This document shows, piece by piece, positions 61,790 through 64,000 of a stretch of 64,000 bases of DNA. Position 1 is the stretch's first letter, and the number at the start of each line of letters is the position of its first letter. Where the stretch lies: positions 1 to 64,000 of the forward strand of contig CAZFFP010000006.1 of NCBI GenBank assembly GCA_964518215.1. The letters are read 5' to 3'. Below the pieces are notes generated by a model, which saw nothing but the letters and a program-made list of their open reading frames with translations, ran no database searches and was not told where the DNA came from. This stretch comes from CAYSGX01 sp964518215 (lineage in GTDB: Bacteria; Bacteroidota; Bacteroidia; Chitinophagales; CAIOSU01). Made by a program: the position numbers and the translations under genes.

Positions 61790-62803
61790 TCAAGCGGCTA
61801 TTTGTGCCGATTGATAAACTTCTTCATCGGTATAAACTGACTTAATGTCATGCAATACTGCCTTCAATTCTTCAATATTATCGAAACTTACAAGTTTCTG
61901 ACGATAAGGTTTAATGTTAGGGAAACCTCTGAAATAATTGGTGTAATGCCTTCGCATTTCCAATACGCCCAACTTGTCGCCTTTCCATTTTATAGAAAAA
62001 AGTAAATGCTCCAGACAAGCTTCCACTCTTTCATTTACTGAAGGAGGGGCAAGCATCTCGCCTGTTTTCAGATAATGTTTTATTTCATTGAAAATCCACG
62101 GATAGCCTATGGACGCTCTGCCAACCATAATACCATCTACACCATATCGGTCGCGGAGTATTTGAGCTTTTTGAGGGCTGTCCACATCACCATTGCCAAA
62201 TATGGGAATTTTGATACGCGGATTTTCTTTGATGCGCCCAATCAAAGTCCAGTCGGCTTCGCCTTTATACATCTGCACGCGCGTTCTGCCATGAACAGAC
62301 AGCGCCTGAATACCAATATCCTGCAATCTTTCTGCTACTTCTTCCACGTTTTTAGTGTTATCGTCCCAACCCAAACGGGTTTTTACGGTTACGGGCAAAT
62401 GAGTGACTTTCACAATTTCAGAAGTCATTTGCACCATCTTGGGAATATCTCTGAGCAATGCCGCACCGGCACCTTTACATGCCACCTGCTTCACGGGACA
62501 ACCGTAGTTGATGTCTATTAAATCAGGATGAGCTTGTGTGGCAATAATGGCAGCTTCTTTCATACTTTCTATTTCGCTGCCAAAAATTTGAATACCGATA
62601 GGTCGCTCATATTCAAATATGTCTAACTTCTGCCTGCTTTTCACGGCATCTCTTATCAGTCCTTCGGAAGAGATAAATTCTGTAAACATCAAATCGGCTC
62701 CGTGTTTTTTGCACAGGGCACGAAAAGGCGGATCGCTCACATCTTCCATGGGAGCAAGCAGCAGCGGAAATTCGCCTAATGATATGTTGCTGATTTTGAC
62801 CAT
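61790..62803 (-). CDS. dusB: tRNA-dihydrouridine synthase, DusB type
   Basis: FMN enzyme that reduces uridines in the D-loop of tRNA. 337 residues from the ATG at 62803 (MVKISNISLGEFPLLLAPME); a longer frame to 62872 runs through a TATTTTTG promoter box at 62853-62860 and is unlikely. Conserved blocks: LAPMEDVSDPPFRALC, DINYGCPVKQVACKGAGAALL with the catalytic Cys, LSVHGRTRVQMY, IPIFGNGDVDSPQKA, VDGIMVGRASIG. Stands alone. Confidence 0.95.
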   Translation of the reverse strand: MVKISNISLGEFPLLLAPMEDVSDPPFRALCKKHGADLMFTEFISSEGLIRDAVKSRQKLDIFEYERPIGIQIFGSEIESMKEAAIIATQAHPDLIDINYGCPVKQVACKGAGAALLRDIPKMVQMTSEIVKVTHLPVTVKTRLGWDDNTKNVEEVAERLQDIGIQALSVHGRTRVQMYKGEADWTLIGRIKENPRIKIPIFGNGDVDSPQKAQILRDRYGVDGIMVGRASIGYPWIFNEIKHYLKTGEMLAPPSVNERVEACLEHLLFSIKWKGDKLGVLEMRRHYTNYFRGFPNIKPYRQKLVSFDNIEELKAVLHDIKSVYTDEEVYQSAQIAA

Positions 62804-62852
62804 GCTGGTTTTAGTGCTTAGTTTGTGGGCTTTCTCAATTTTAAATCCGGTG

Positions 62853-62860
62853 CAAAAATA
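62853..62860 (-). promoter_or_regulatory. -7 promoter box of dusB (TATTTTTG)
   Basis: TAnnTTTG match 49 bases before the ATG at 62803, with a TTG at 62877-62879 on the minus strand (16-base spacing, one base short of the usual range). Confidence 0.4.
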
Positions 62861-62959
62861 AGGTTTTTGCAAAAGGCAATTTTCAGGCTATGAGGCCCTA
62901 ACTAATTTTAGCACGACAAATAGCTTTTATAACACAAAAATGAAAATGCCGATAAAGCA

Positions 62960-63769
62960 TTAATTTTTCATCAGCCTTTTAGAATACATTCCTTTTTCAG
63001 TAGCAATATTTATAATAAAAATTCCCGGAGGCAATGAAGCTATATTCAGCGTATTGTCTGAAATTTCATTTTTAAGTATTGACTGCCCAAGCATATTGAA
63101 TATTTCAGCGTAATGAATTTGCTCATCAGGAATTTCAATTCTTACTATATCGCTCGATGGATTGGGATAAAGCGCAAAATCTTTTTTGCTGAAGTTGTTG
63201 GCGCTTGAAGTTGCTCCTTCATCATATACCAAATTCAAGACCGGTGCAAATTCGGGGTCGGAAGCATCATTGAAAGTGATTTTTCCACCCGTGAATCCGG
63301 GAGCACTGACATGAAATTGAATGGTTGAATTGCTTGTGATAAATGGTAAAACAGATTCGGGCAAATCTAATCTTATCCAATGCCCATTTCCGTTGTTAGA
63401 GCCAAACAAACAAGGATTGCCGGAGGCATCGCCCACTTCAGCATAGTCAGCCGCTTCAATATCTGCTGAAGTGCCAAAATTCCCATTTTTTATTTTCACC
63501 TGTAAATTGCCGCTAATGGGATTTGAACCGATTAAAGCTGTTCTTCTCAAAAAAATAGAGGCTTTTGAAATGCCTGTGTCTGCCATTGTGGTGGTGTTAA
63601 ACGTTAATGCAGCGGCAAACAACTCTCCATTATCTTCCCCTATTTGAATATTGCCCGAAACATTTCCCTGAGACGAAACAGAGCCAGTGCCGCTGCTATT
63701 TTCAGAAAGCAAATACAAATCGTCCATCAAAAATTTATGATAAAACTTTCTGGTTTGGTATTCCACCAT
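62960..63769 (-). CDS. C-terminal part of a secreted SGNH-like hydrolase with T9SS domain, cut off by an in-frame stop
   Basis: 269 codons from the ATG at 63769: a beta-rich linker (residues 1-190) and a type A T9SS sorting domain (ALYPNPSSDIVRIEI ... LPPGIFIINIATEKG). There is no signal peptide, which a T9SS cargo needs. The frame continues upstream past a single TAA at 63782-63784: HLSA-stop-GYEDMVEYQTRKFYHKF reads as one continuous protein, as in the end of SGNH/GDSL hydrolases. So this is the 3' part of a gene with a nonsense mutation or a sequencing error, rather than an independent gene. Confidence 0.7.
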   Translation of the reverse strand: MVEYQTRKFYHKFLMDDLYLLSENSSGTGSVSSQGNVSGNIQIGEDNGELFAAALTFNTTTMADTGISKASIFLRRTALIGSNPISGNLQVKIKNGNFGTSADIEAADYAEVGDASGNPCLFGSNNGNGHWIRLDLPESVLPFITSNSTIQFHVSAPGFTGGKITFNDASDPEFAPVLNLVYDEGATSSANNFSKKDFALYPNPSSDIVRIEIPDEQIHYAEIFNMLGQSILKNEISDNTLNIASLPPGIFIINIATEKGMYSKRLMKN

Positions 63770-63781
63770 GTCTTCATAACC

Positions 63782-64000
63782 TTATGCAGAAAGATGAAAA
63801 CAATCTTTGGTCAGAAAATAATCGCGCATGGAGTTTTGTGGTGAAGGGTAATCGGGCATGCCAGCCGGAAGCGGAACGGTTCCCGCTGCATAACTTCCTC
63901 CCGGGGCTATACCCAAGGGTGTGTTTTGACCGAAAGTGTATTGCATTAAGCCGGTAGCATTGATGAAATCAACTTGCGGGTCGGTGGCGCAATAGGCTTC
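63782..64000 (-). pseudogene. Catalytic-domain end of the same hydrolase gene, running off the window
   Basis: 72 codons open to the right edge and ending in TAA at 63782-63784. The last residues DYFLTKDCFHLSA hold a D-x-x-H, the block V catalytic Asp and His of SGNH hydrolases. The following frame (GYEDMVEYQ...) completes the usual post-catalytic helix. The 5' part lies outside the window. With 62960-63769 it forms one interrupted gene. Confidence 0.6.

Noticed and set aside
1..64000. CRISPR arrays, prophage, conjugative or defence loci, replication origin
   Set aside because: No regular spaced repeats, integrase, phage, conjugation or dnaA genes were found anywhere in the window.

Overview
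The window is a chromosomal segment of a Bacteroidota bacterium, probably of the Chitinophagia/Saprospiria side of the phylum (the class is an inference). The signs are six proteins with a C-terminal type IX secretion (T9SS) sorting domain, families largely confined to the phylum (DUF3078, PspC/DUF2807, AtpB with a long N-terminal extension), an acylated-citrulline deacetylase next to argH, very weak Shine-Dalgarno signals, many TTG/GTG starts, and promoters of the TTG...TAnnTTTG type. No phage, plasmid, CRISPR or rRNA locus is visible; RNA genes are one tRNA-Cys and the 3' half of a decayed tRNA.

Layout. 1-3.0 kb: folP (cut by the left edge) and cdaA, then a YihY membrane protein and a thioesterase. 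3.0-3.45 kb: a 131-bp MITE-like element with perfect terminal repeats and an 8-bp target duplication, beside a decayed copy of the 3' end of the MBOAT gene found at 32.8-34.2 kb. 3.45-16 kb: a fused FAD/Fe-S dehydrogenase, a secreted esterase, argE'-argH, a DUF1800-DUF1501 pair, recA and nth. 16-25 kb: tRNA-Cys, two small-molecule hydrolases, a membrane pseudokinase with WG repeats, tsaC/sua5, an unrecognised protein with kinase-like motifs, gltA, a DUF2490 protein and pyrD. 25-34 kb (all minus strand): MBOAT acyltransferase, glycosyltransferase and CPBP protease, a NodU/CmcH carbamoyltransferase, the homocysteine half of a split MetH, a MazG-like hydrolase, pyrH, frr and a cold-shock gene. 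34-55 kb is rich in envelope proteins: a membrane-anchored coiled coil, a secreted purple acid phosphatase, two giant T9SS proteins (one with an L-type lectin domain), an SPFH/Arc pair, a PadR/PspC operon, DUF3078, MscL, a lipoprotein, an esterase and a GT117 (DUF2723) membrane protein. 55-64 kb: atpB-E-F-H-A-G without atpD/atpC, a YugP-like protease, dusB, and a T9SS hydrolase gene broken by an in-frame stop.

How the parts fit: housekeeping islands (folate, c-di-AMP, arginine, pyrimidine, ATP synthase, RecA) alternate with genes for surface polysaccharide building and decoration and with cargo of the T9SS. The most interesting items are the pseudokinase-WG protein, the kinase-like unknown next to tsaC, the DUF1501 protein carrying both a Tat signal and a T9SS domain, the MITE/MBOAT scar, and promoters placed so close to start codons that the transcripts should be leaderless or nearly so.
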